Below are positions 38,039 through 45,303 of a DNA stretch of 64,000 nucleotides, one piece after another; positions within the stretch are counted from its first letter, which is position 1; every line of letters begins with the position of its first letter. The position numbers and the translations under genes are program-made. The DNA comes from Collinsella sp. TF08-11AT (lineage in GTDB: Bacteria > Actinomycetota > Coriobacteriia > Coriobacteriales > Coriobacteriaceae). Location of the stretch: contig NZ_QSRL01000006.1 in assembly GCF_003437035.1 (NCBI RefSeq), forward strand, positions 1-64,000, read 5' to 3'. The notes under the pieces were generated by a model. That model saw nothing but the letters and a program-made list of their open reading frames with translations, searched no databases and had not been told where the DNA came from.

Positions 38039-38107
38039 ATGAAGAACACGATGAAGTCTCTCAACAACTGGTGGTGGCGTGATGCGAATACGATCGGTCG
38101 ACAGTGA
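38039..38107 (+). CDS. Trp leader peptide with three tandem Trp codons
   Basis: 22-codon leader ORF with AAAGGAG eight bases before its ATG. Codons 11-13 are all TGG (38069-38077), within the sequence NNWWWRDANTIGR. Such runs mark peptides whose translation senses charged tRNA-Trp in transcription attenuation. The stop lies 37 bases before an intrinsic terminator and the next gene is an ECF transporter S component. Bases GGCGTGA after the Trp codons (about 38076-38082) can pair with TCACGCC at 38113-38119, giving the expected 1:2 stem. No trp biosynthetic gene follows; the controlled genes are transporter genes. Confidence 0.88.
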   Translation: MKNTMKSLNNWWWRDANTIGRQ

Positions 38108-38144
38108 GTCCCTCACGCCTGTTTTTGCGCTCTAGGTGATTGGA

Positions 38145-38175
38145 AGGCCTCCGGTTTCGACCGGGGGCCTTTTTC
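38145..38175 (+). terminator. Attenuator terminator before the ECF operon
   Basis: 10-bp stem AGGCCTCCGG/CCGGGGGCCT (one G-U pair) with loop TTTCGA, then TTTTT. It lies between the Trp leader peptide and the S-component gene. A competing antiterminator could use TCACGCCT (38113-38120) with AGGTGA (38134-38139); this part is weaker. Confidence 0.85.
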
Positions 38176-38251
38176 TATCTCGAGCCCGATCGCATTCGCA
38201 TCACGCGCCTCCGCTTTTCTCTTGCAATCCCCTTCCGAAAGGATTTTCACC

Positions 38252-38824
38252 ATGTCTCAGAACACCACCGCCACCCAGCCCCGCACCGTCCAGACCGCCG
38301 ATCGCGGCAAACTCGATGTCCGCGCCCTCGTCCTGCTCGCCATCCTGCTCGCCGCCGGCTTCATCCTCAACTTCACCGTCGGCAAGGCAATCTCGGGCAT
38401 CTCGGGCGGCATGATCAGCCCCGAGTTCATCATCTCGGCCTTCTGCCTCACCATCCTGGTCGTTCGCCCCAACATCGGCCAGGCGCTCGTCATTGGCCTC
38501 ATCTCGGCTGCCGTGATCCAGATCACCACCACTTCGCCGTTCGTCGATTTTGCCGCCGAGGGCATCGCCGCCATGCTCATGGCCGGCATCGTCAACGCCG
38601 CCGGCAAGAACGGTCAGGTTAAGCCTGCCGTCGCCATCGTCGCTACCTTCGTGACCACCTTTGTCTCCGGCGTCATCTTCATGGTTATCAAGATGGCCAT
38701 GCTTGGCGTGGTCGGCGAGCTCGCCGCCGCTATGTTGCCCGTCGTCGCCATGACCGCCGTCTTTAACGCCATTCTGGTCGGCGCCCTCTATCTGCCCATT
38801 CAGAAGGCCCTGAAGCTCAACTAA
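38252..38824 (+). CDS. ECF transporter S component, predicted tryptophan-specific
   Basis: Small membrane protein of 190 residues with five or six hydrophobic helices, the size and shape of an energy-coupling-factor substrate-binding subunit. Helices include LVLLAILLAAGFILNFTVG and AVAIVATFVTTFVSGVIFMV. It does not match the known vitamin S-component motifs I can recall. The substrate call comes from the Trp leader and attenuator upstream plus the ECF ATPase and EcfT genes downstream. The start at 38252 is chosen because GAAAGGA lies eight bases upstream; a TTG 30 bases earlier is in frame. Confidence 0.82.
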   Translation: MSQNTTATQPRTVQTADRGKLDVRALVLLAILLAAGFILNFTVGKAISGISGGMISPEFIISAFCLTILVVRPNIGQALVIGLISAAVIQITTTSPFVDFAAEGIAAMLMAGIVNAAGKNGQVKPAVAIVATFVTTFVSGVIFMVIKMAMLGVVGELAAAMLPVVAMTAVFNAILVGALYLPIQKALKLN

Positions 38825-38833
38825 CCTGCTCGG

Positions 38834-38928
38834 CTTTACGAGCCACCCCATCTTGGCGTTCATTCGTCGCTCGCGTACCCAAGTACGCTTCGCTCCCCTT
38901 TCGCGCCAACCTGGGGCCCCTCGTAAAG
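38834..38928. repeat. Nested palindrome R2
   Basis: CTTTACGAG/CTCGTAAAG outer arms, then CCCCA/TGGGG, then TTGGCG/CGCCAA, and an inner GCGTAC/GTACGC closing a CCAA loop. The core of 58 bases matches palindrome R1 at 47 positions while the outer arms differ. It sits between the S-component and EcfA genes. Confidence 0.75.
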
Positions 38929-38973
38929 CGTCTCCGCACTCCACCAGCAAAGACTGTCCCAAACAGCTAGCTC

Positions 38974-39017
38974 TTGGGGACGTTCTTAAACGACTAGTCA
39001 TTAAAGAACGTCCCCAA
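38974..39017. repeat. GGGGACGTTCTT palindrome before ecfA
   Basis: 14-bp perfect arms TTGGGGACGTTCTT/AAGAACGTCCCCAA around a 16-base loop with a central ACTAGT. It ends 19 bases before the ecfA ATG, next to its ribosome site, so it could attenuate or help tune the downstream genes. Confidence 0.7.
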
Positions 39018-39035
39018 TGACTATGAAAGGTATCC

Positions 39036-40787
39036 ATGGAAACGATCATCAACGTCGACGATGTCTCGTTCTCCTATGGCACGCAGACCGAGCGGGCGCT
39101 CAGCCACATCTCGCTCAGCGTGAACAAGGGAGATTTCATCGGCATCATCGGGCCCTCGGGCGCCGGCAAGTCCACGCTTGCCGCCTGCCTGTCGGGTGCC
39201 GTGCCCCACCACTACACCGGCACGTTCTTTGGGGCCGTCATGGTTGACGGCCACGACACCTGCGAAGCCTCGCTCACCGACGTGTCGCAAATCGTCGGCA
39301 GTGTGCTGCAGGATATCGACACGCAGATGGTCGCTTCGGTCGTCGAGGATGAGATGCTCTTTGGCCTCGAGAACTTTGGCGTTCCCCACGACCAGATCGA
39401 GCAGCGCGTGAGCGAAACGCTCGAGACCGTCGGCATCAGCGACTTGCGCGACCGCGAGATCGCCACCCTCTCGGGCGGACAGAAGCAAAAGGTAGCCATC
39501 GCCGCCATCCTCGCCATGCGTCCGCGCGTCTTGGTTCTCGACGAGCCCACCGCGGCACTCGACCCCGCCAGCTCCACATTGGTCTTCGAGACGCTGCGTG
39601 AGGCAAACCGCGCACTTGGAATTACCATCGTCGTCGTTGAGCAAAAGGTCGCCCTGCTCTCGGAGTACTGCAACCGCGCGCTCGTGCTCAACCATGGCGA
39701 AATCGCGCTGCAGGGCGAACCACACGAGGTCTTCGCGCATACCGACGAGCTCCGTGCCATCGGCGTCGACTGCCCTCGCGTCACGCGTATCTTCAATAGC
39801 CTCGAGGCCGATGGCCTGGTAAGCGGTACCCCTTGCTTGGATGTCGACGAGGCCGAGCGCCTGATTTCGGGCATCGTCGACCCCGCACACGCGGCCAGCG
39901 AAGCCCAGGCGCCCGCCGGCTCCCCGCATGCACCGTCGTTGCGCCCTCATGCCAAGGACGCCGAGCCCGTGCTCACCTTCGATCACGTTGAGTTTGCCTA
40001 TCCCAATGGCGGCGCCGCCGTCCACGACCTTAGCCTGACGCTCTATCCTGGCGAGCTCGTGGGCATCGTCGGCCAAAACGGTGCCGGCAAGACCACGCTC
40101 ACCAAGCTGCTCACAGGCCTGCTCAAGCCCGCCTCGGGCAGCGTGCGCGTCACGGGGCTGGACACCGCAGCCGTTCCCACGAGCCGCATCGCCCGCGAAG
40201 TCGCAACCCTCTTCCAAAACCCCGACCGCCAGATCTGCAAGGATACCGTACTCGACGAGGTCGCTTTTGGCCTAGAGCTTGCCGGCATCGACCCTGCCGA
40301 GGCTCTGCGTCGCGCTCGACTCGTTATCGACCGCTTTGGCCTGCCTGCCGATGAGGCACCTTTCTCGCTTTCGCGCGGCCAGCGACAAATGGTGGCGCTT
40401 GCCTCCGTCGTAGTTGTTGAGCCCAAGATCGTCGTGCTCGACGAGCCCACGAGCGGCCTTGATTACCGCGAGTGCATGACCGTCATGGAAACGGTGCGCA
40501 CCATGGCCGAGCGCGGCTGCGCCGTGATTATGGTCTGTCACGACATGGAAGTCGTTTCCGACTTTGCCGAGCGTATCGTAGTAATGGCCGACGGTCGCAT
40601 CCTCGACCGCGGCCGCACGCACGAGCTATTCTCGAATATCGATCTCATGCGGCGTGCCTACGTGGAGCCTCCCCAGGTTATTGAACTCTCGCGCCGTCTG
40701 GCATCTTCCGTCTCGCCCGCTTTTGCACAGGTGAGCGAGGTCACCGATATCGTTCGCATTACCGAGGAGATGGTCCACCGTGGTTAA
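39036..40787 (+). CDS. Fused double ECF ATPase (EcfA1-EcfA2)
   Basis: Two complete ABC ATPase domains in one 583-residue chain. Domain 1 has Walker A IGPSGAGKSTLAA near residue 36, signature LSGGQKQKVAIAA and Walker B VLVLDEPTAALD. After an Ala/Pro-rich linker (about 285-310) domain 2 has GQNGAGKTTLTKL near 346, signature SLSRGQRQMVALA and IVVLDEPTSGLD. It powers the ECF transporter with EcfT, whose gene overlaps its end by eight bases. GAAAGG lies upstream of the ATG. The fused form replaces the usual pair of separate ATPases. Confidence 0.94.
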   Translation: METIINVDDVSFSYGTQTERALSHISLSVNKGDFIGIIGPSGAGKSTLAACLSGAVPHHYTGTFFGAVMVDGHDTCEASLTDVSQIVGSVLQDIDTQMVASVVEDEMLFGLENFGVPHDQIEQRVSETLETVGISDLRDREIATLSGGQKQKVAIAAILAMRPRVLVLDEPTAALDPASSTLVFETLREANRALGITIVVVEQKVALLSEYCNRALVLNHGEIALQGEPHEVFAHTDELRAIGVDCPRVTRIFNSLEADGLVSGTPCLDVDEAERLISGIVDPAHAASEAQAPAGSPHAPSLRPHAKDAEPVLTFDHVEFAYPNGGAAVHDLSLTLYPGELVGIVGQNGAGKTTLTKLLTGLLKPASGSVRVTGLDTAAVPTSRIAREVATLFQNPDRQICKDTVLDEVAFGLELAGIDPAEALRRARLVIDRFGLPADEAPFSLSRGQRQMVALASVVVVEPKIVVLDEPTSGLDYRECMTVMETVRTMAERGCAVIMVCHDMEVVSDFAERIVVMADGRILDRGRTHELFSNIDLMRRAYVEPPQVIELSRRLASSVSPAFAQVSEVTDIVRITEEMVHRG

Positions 40788-41526
40788 CGTCATCGACTAT
40801 ATGCCGGGCGACACACTGCTGCACCGCTTGAACCCGGTCGTCAAACTGGGCCTTGCCGCCGCCATCATCATCGGCATCTTCCTGTCCGACACCTACGTGG
40901 CGCTGTTGGGCTTTTTGGCACTCACCCTCGCACTGGGCGCCTATGCCGGTGTCGTCGACCGTCTGCTCTCGCTACTCAAGCTGCTGATTCCGCTCGCACT
41001 TATCATGCTGGTGCTTCAGCTGGCCTTTATGCGCGACGGCAACATAGTGTGGGGCTTTATCACCGACACGGGCCTCATTACCGGATCGAAGGCCTGCCTA
41101 CGCCTGTTGGGCGTGGCGCTGCCACTCATCCTCATGCTTATGGTGACCAAGCTCAACGACCTCGCCAACGCCTGCGTCGAGGTGCTGCACGTGCCGTATC
41201 GCTATGCCTTCACCTTTACCACGGCGCTACGCTTTGTGCCGGTGTTTGGTCAGGAGATGAACGCCATCATGGAAGCGCAGACCGCACGCGGCGTCGAGTA
41301 CGACACCAAGAAACCCATCAAGAAGCTTAAGCTCATGCTGCCACTGTGCGTGCCACTGCTCATCTCGAGCGTGGGCAAGACCGATGCCACAGCCTTGGCG
41401 GCAGAACAGCGCGGCTTCTATCTGCGTACACGCGCCAGCTCGTACAAGCGCTACCCCATCAAGGGCCTGGACATCGCCGTGCTCATCGTCAGCATCGCCC
41501 TCATCGCCATCGGCTTCCTGTTCTAG
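40780..41526 (+). CDS. ECF transporter transmembrane subunit EcfT
   Basis: CbiQ/EcfT-family membrane coupling protein, 248 residues, with four to six hydrophobic helices. The cytoplasmic helices carry the coupling motifs AQTARGVEYD near residue 167 (the A-R-G of EcfT) and AAEQRGFYLRTRASSYK near 206. It joins the ATPase to the S component. GTG or TTG is not needed; a start codon at 40780 overlaps the ATPase gene. A strong terminator follows. Confidence 0.92.
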   Translation: MVNVIDYMPGDTLLHRLNPVVKLGLAAAIIIGIFLSDTYVALLGFLALTLALGAYAGVVDRLLSLLKLLIPLALIMLVLQLAFMRDGNIVWGFITDTGLITGSKACLRLLGVALPLILMLMVTKLNDLANACVEVLHVPYRYAFTFTTALRFVPVFGQEMNAIMEAQTARGVEYDTKKPIKKLKLMLPLCVPLLISSVGKTDATALAAEQRGFYLRTRASSYKRYPIKGLDIAVLIVSIALIAIGFLF

Positions 41527-41555
41527 TTCGCCACCGGCAGCAACCGCCCAACGCA

Positions 41556-41592
41556 AAAGGCCTCGGCTCGCACCAAACGAGCCGAGGCCTTT
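41556..41592 (+). terminator. Terminator of the ECF operon
   Basis: 15-bp perfect stem AAAGGCCTCGGCTCG/CGAGCCGAGGCCTTT with a seven-base loop. It begins 29 bases past the EcfT stop and is T-rich on both strands. Confidence 0.88.
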
Positions 41593-41624
41593 ACTGTTTC
41601 ATCAGATAAAACCTACCAAAATTA

Positions 41625-41645
41625 ACCTGTCCCTTTTTGACAGGT
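41625..41645. repeat. ACCTGTC palindrome with GGGACAGGTT
   Basis: 7-bp arms ACCTGTC/GACAGGT seven bases apart, six bases past the racemase stop on the minus strand. Its minus-strand sequence contains GGGACAGGTT, the motif in the loops at 55420-55453 and 56634-56665. Confidence 0.6.
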
Positions 41646-41651
41646 CGGAAG

Positions 41652-42398
41652 CTAGAGGCGGTAGGGGGCGCCGCTGCGGATGATGGATTCGCGCACCAGG
41701 ACATCCATGGCATCGAGGGTGATCTCGGGCATCTCTCGATACTTCTGCAGCACCGATAGCTCGGTGCAGGCCAGAATGACACGGTCGCAGCCGCTACGGG
41801 CGAACTCCCACATCACGCGGTCGAACTTATCCATATCGGGCTCACGTCCGGCTTTCACATCATCGTAGATAAGCGACATCACATCGTTCTGACGTTTCTC
41901 GCTGGGATAGACGACCTCAACACCCGCAGCCTCGCATTCGCGGCCGTAGACGCCCGCGCCCACGGTTCCGTCGGTGCCCATAATGCCAATCTTGTGCACC
42001 GGCTCGGCCGGCATACTCAGGTTGGGGTCGAACTCGCACTCCCCCATCACCGCACCCGCAAGGGCATAGCGCACCGACTCACGCGGCATGTGGATAATCG
42101 GCACCTTCGTAAACGACTGGATCTGGTCGTAGAAGTAGTGCGACGTGTTGCAGGGAATGGCAATGTGCGCACAGCCCAGCGACTCGAGTGCCTGGGCACA
42201 CTCTTTCATGGTCGCCAGCAGCTTGGCATGCTCGCCGGTCTTAATGGCAAGCGTGCGGTCGGGCATGGTCGACTTGGAGAGCACCACCATGTCGATATGT
42301 TCCTGATCGCAGGCAGCAGCCGTATGGCGCACCACCTGGTCGTAGTAATACGACGTGGCCTCGGCGCCCATGCCGCCGATAACTCCCAGCTTTTCCAT
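41652..42398 (-). CDS. Aspartate/glutamate racemase family protein
   Basis: Cofactor-independent amino-acid racemase of 248 residues. The two catalytic cysteines are in HIAIPCNTSHYFYD near residue 83 and DRVILACTELSVLQ near 195. It starts EKLGVIGGMGAEATSYYYDQVV, typical of aspartate racemases. The start is fixed by AAGGAGG; the frame is open 28 codons earlier. It follows an ATP-grasp protein resembling D-aspartate ligase after 84 bases, so it most likely makes D-Asp for the peptidoglycan cross-bridge. Glutamate racemase activity cannot be excluded. Confidence 0.88.
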   Translation of the reverse strand: MEKLGVIGGMGAEATSYYYDQVVRHTAAACDQEHIDMVVLSKSTMPDRTLAIKTGEHAKLLATMKECAQALESLGCAHIAIPCNTSHYFYDQIQSFTKVPIIHMPRESVRYALAGAVMGECEFDPNLSMPAEPVHKIGIMGTDGTVGAGVYGRECEAAGVEVVYPSEKRQNDVMSLIYDDVKAGREPDMDKFDRVMWEFARSGCDRVILACTELSVLQKYREMPEITLDAMDVLVRESIIRSGAPYRL

Positions 42399-42482
42399 CG
42401 CCGCCTCCTTGGTGACGCCCACGCAATTGCTCGCATCATACCCGCGCCCGTCCGATGCAAGCCGGGCGGGCGCCGCGCTCAT

Positions 42483-43739
42483 CTACTTGTAATACGTCTT
42501 GAACAGCTTAAAGTGACGCAGCTTGGTGTGCCACATGCGCAACCAGCGGTTAAAGACAAAATCGCCCTTCATAAACGAAGGATCGGCAGCCTTGCCCTCC
42601 TTGGCCAGACGGTGTGCCTTCGCACGCAGCTCGGGGTCCTTGACATACTTGTCAACGACGCCCATGGGGACGACCATCCACAGCGCCTCGTCCTGCGCCG
42701 TCACAAACTCCGGTTCAAACGGGCGGTTGAACACATACTCGTCCACCACATACTTGGCAACGTTAAAGCCGCTGTTGGTGACGTAGTAGTTGCTGCGGCC
42801 TTGGCGCGTGTTGAAATCGAAGAACTTAAACGAGCCGTCGCGCTCGTCGTACTTAACGTCAAAGTTGGAATAGCCCACAAAGTGAAGGTCCTCGAGCAAC
42901 TTGCGCACGCCGCCCATGAGCTCGTCATTGGGCTCGGTGATGATACAGGCGTGGTTGCCGACACCGTGAGGCTGATGCTCCTCGAGCAGCACATGGCCCA
43001 GGCACATCATGCGCACCTTGCCGTTGCGGTCGGAATAGCTGGTGAGCACGCGCATGTACTCGTCGTTGCCGGGCACGCGATCCTGCAAGATCAAATCGTC
43101 GGTGTAGCCGCTGGCATACGAATCGCGAATGACCTGTTCCAGCTCGGCGCGGTCGGCAATCTCATAGGCCTTCTTCTGGCCCTCGAACTCGTGCTGCCAC
43201 CACATGATGCCATCAGAAGGCTTCAGAATCATCGGGTAAGGAAAATCGATCTGGTCGAGCACTTCGGCAGGCGCCTCACCCTGGGCATTGAGCATCGCCA
43301 TGGTGAAGGTAAAGGTATGCGGATAAGGCACGCCATGCTTCTCGCACAGCTCGTAGAAGATCTCCTTCTTCTGGCACTGCTCGAGCATGCTGTAGGGCGC
43401 GTAGGGAGCGACGATGTTATCCGCCAGCTCATGGGCATCCTTGGCCTGAGCCACGAGGGCAACGTAGTTGTCGCCACAGCCCACAAGGACAATCGTCTTG
43501 TCGGCATGCGCTTGGGCAATGCCGTTGACGGTCTTGAGCATCACGGGCATGGTGTCGATATCCACGTTGGGCGTGTAGTCGATAATCTGGCTGCGGTACG
43601 CGGGACCCGTCTGGTACTTGCCAAAGACCAGACTCTTGACCTGGTACTCCTCGTAGAAGGCGCGCGCCACCGAATAGGCGTTGATGTCGCCACCGAGCAG
43701 CACGGGAATGAACTCGCGCTCTGTAAATTGCAATGCCAT
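42483..43739 (-). CDS. ATP-grasp ligase, D-aspartate-ligase-like
   Basis: ATP-grasp enzyme of 418 residues. The N-terminal domain starts REFIPVLLGGDINAYSVARAF; the grasp domain has PYPMILKPSDGIMWW near residue 167, then LILQDRVPGNDEYMRVLTSY and RMMCLGHVLLEE, and the metal-site stretch FKFFDFNTRQGRSNYY near 305. This layout matches my recollection of the Enterococcus faecium D-Asp ligase, which adds D-Asp to the side chain of the stem peptide. The neighbouring Asp/Glu racemase supports that. Other carboxylate-amine ligases share the fold, so the substrate is inferred. Confidence 0.8.
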   Translation of the reverse strand: MALQFTEREFIPVLLGGDINAYSVARAFYEEYQVKSLVFGKYQTGPAYRSQIIDYTPNVDIDTMPVMLKTVNGIAQAHADKTIVLVGCGDNYVALVAQAKDAHELADNIVAPYAPYSMLEQCQKKEIFYELCEKHGVPYPHTFTFTMAMLNAQGEAPAEVLDQIDFPYPMILKPSDGIMWWQHEFEGQKKAYEIADRAELEQVIRDSYASGYTDDLILQDRVPGNDEYMRVLTSYSDRNGKVRMMCLGHVLLEEHQPHGVGNHACIITEPNDELMGGVRKLLEDLHFVGYSNFDVKYDERDGSFKFFDFNTRQGRSNYYVTNSGFNVAKYVVDEYVFNRPFEPEFVTAQDEALWMVVPMGVVDKYVKDPELRAKAHRLAKEGKAADPSFMKGDFVFNRWLRMWHTKLRHFKLFKTYYK

Positions 43740-44131
43740 GGAAACTTCCTATCATGAACTGCCCACACAACGGGCGGTCTTTGCGCAACTGATTTATTCT
43801 AGCGTGCCAAGCCGCCGACGCCAAAGCTCCACCGTATCTATGGCAATCGACGTAATCGTCCAGCACGAAGGCCGCACTCACCGCGATGGGACCTTGTAGT
43901 TGCAAAACCCCACGTGAGGGCAACTTTTACAGCCAAAACCCTCACAAACAGGGTGCCGTAACGTTAAAGTTGAACTCTATGGTTTCTCAACAATTCACCA
44001 TTCCCGCAGGTCAAGGCCAAAGCCTCAAGTTCAACTTGACCCTTTAGAACCTTTAAGGTTCAAGTTGAGGTCGAAAGCAGTAGTAGAATACACCTCGACC
44101 AATAACCTACGATTGATTGCAGAGGGACTGG
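43740..44131. promoter_or_regulatory. Palindrome-rich region before the secreted wall protein
   Basis: About 390 bases without a gene. Near its right end are AAGTTGAAC (43967-43975), the palindrome CAAGTTCAACTTG (44026-44038), AACCTTTAAGGTT (44048-44060) and TTCAAGTTGAGG (44059-44070). These overlapping sites just before the gene look like a multi-site operator. Confidence 0.5.
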
Positions 44132-45265
44132 ATGCAGCATTCGAACCATCGCACCGCAGCGCTCATCGCGTCGAAGCCGGCTCGTATCATCACGAGCGCC
44201 GCGCTCGCCGTCGCGCTGACGGCCACGCCGATGCTCTCCCCCGTCGCGGCCTATGCCGCCTCGCAGGCAACGCAGGATCAGCTTTCCGCAGCCCAGCAGA
44301 AGATCGAAGCCGCCACGAGCGCCTACAACGACGCCCGCACCAAACTCGATGACCTGCAAAAGCAGATTGACTCCAATGAGGCAAGCATCGAGGAAATCGA
44401 GGCTAAACTTCCCGAGCAGCAGGCCAAGGCAAGCTCCGCCATGCGCGATCTGTACAAGTATCAGAAAGGCACCAATCCCATCGTGAGCTTCCTGGTCAAT
44501 GCGCAGAGCCTGGGTGAGTTCATCACGACCTGCAAATACACCAACCAGATCACGAGCTCGAGCGTCGACGAGATCGAAGAGCTCAATAATATGCAAACCG
44601 AACTCGAGCAGAACAAGGCCGAGCTCCAGCAGGCCAAGTCACAGCTTGAGGCAGAGCAGAAAAACGCCGAGGATGCGCTGGCGCAGGCCCAGCAGCTCCG
44701 CAGCGAGGCACAGGCAAAAGCCGAGCAGGAAAATGCCGCCGAGCTTGCCAAGCTTGAGGCCGATAAGGCCGCTGCCGCCGAGAAGCTCTCGGGCGAGGGC
44801 GTAAGCGGCGGCAATTCCAGCAGCCAGGCCACCAACACCAACACCACCATAGACACCACGGTGAACAACTCCAATACCGGTAGTTCCGATTACGATTCGT
44901 TCATTAATGAGTGGACGAGCCGCATCGACAATTATCTCGCCGGCTCCCCCATGGCAGGCCAGGGCTATAACTTTGCCGTCGCCGCTTGGAATACCGGTGT
45001 CGACCCCCGTTGGTCCCCCGCCATCGCCTGCATCGAGAGCACCAAGGGTGCTTATTGCGCCAATTCTTACAACGCCTGGGGCTGGAGTGCCCGTGGCGGC
45101 GGTTGGCGCAGCTTTGGCAGCTGGAGCGAGGGCATCTCCGCTCACGTTGCCTATCTGGGCGCCAACTACGGCTCCACCCTTACCCCGGCAGCGGCCAAAA
45201 AGTACTGCCCGCCCACGTGGCAGGACTGGTACAACAAAGTCGCCGCTCAGATGAACCGCATCTAG
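44132..45265 (+). CDS. Secreted coiled-coil protein with lysozyme-like C-terminal domain
   Basis: 377-residue secreted protein. A signal peptide ends near PVAAYA-ASQA (about residue 43). Residues 45-230 form a long charged coiled coil (QATQDQLSAAQQKIEAATSA onward) of the PcsB/CwlO N-terminal kind. A Ser/Asn/Thr-rich linker leads to a 110-residue C-terminal domain with FAVAAWNTGVDPRWSPAIAC, ESTKGAYCANSYNAWGW and WSEGISAHVAYLG, resembling SLT/lysozyme-like or glucosaminidase folds; the Glu in IESTKG is a candidate catalytic residue. Probable peptidoglycan hydrolase in division or wall growth. AGAGGGA precedes the ATG. Confidence 0.82.
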   Translation: MQHSNHRTAALIASKPARIITSAALAVALTATPMLSPVAAYAASQATQDQLSAAQQKIEAATSAYNDARTKLDDLQKQIDSNEASIEEIEAKLPEQQAKASSAMRDLYKYQKGTNPIVSFLVNAQSLGEFITTCKYTNQITSSSVDEIEELNNMQTELEQNKAELQQAKSQLEAEQKNAEDALAQAQQLRSEAQAKAEQENAAELAKLEADKAAAAEKLSGEGVSGGNSSSQATNTNTTIDTTVNNSNTGSSDYDSFINEWTSRIDNYLAGSPMAGQGYNFAVAAWNTGVDPRWSPAIACIESTKGAYCANSYNAWGWSARGGGWRSFGSWSEGISAHVAYLGANYGSTLTPAAAKKYCPPTWQDWYNKVAAQMNRI

Positions 45266-45275
45266 GTGCAACTGC

Positions 45276-45303
45276 AAAGGGCCCCAATGGGGCCCTTTCT
45301 TTT
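45276..45303. terminator. Bidirectional terminator
   Basis: 10-bp perfect stem AAAGGGCCCC/GGGGCCCTTT with a three-base loop, then TCTTTT. It lies between the converging wall-protein and kinase genes. Confidence 0.85.

Noticed and set aside
41994..43757. 587-codon plus-strand frame over the racemase and ATP-grasp genes
   Set aside because: Spans two real minus-strand genes and has no motif; antisense of biased codons.
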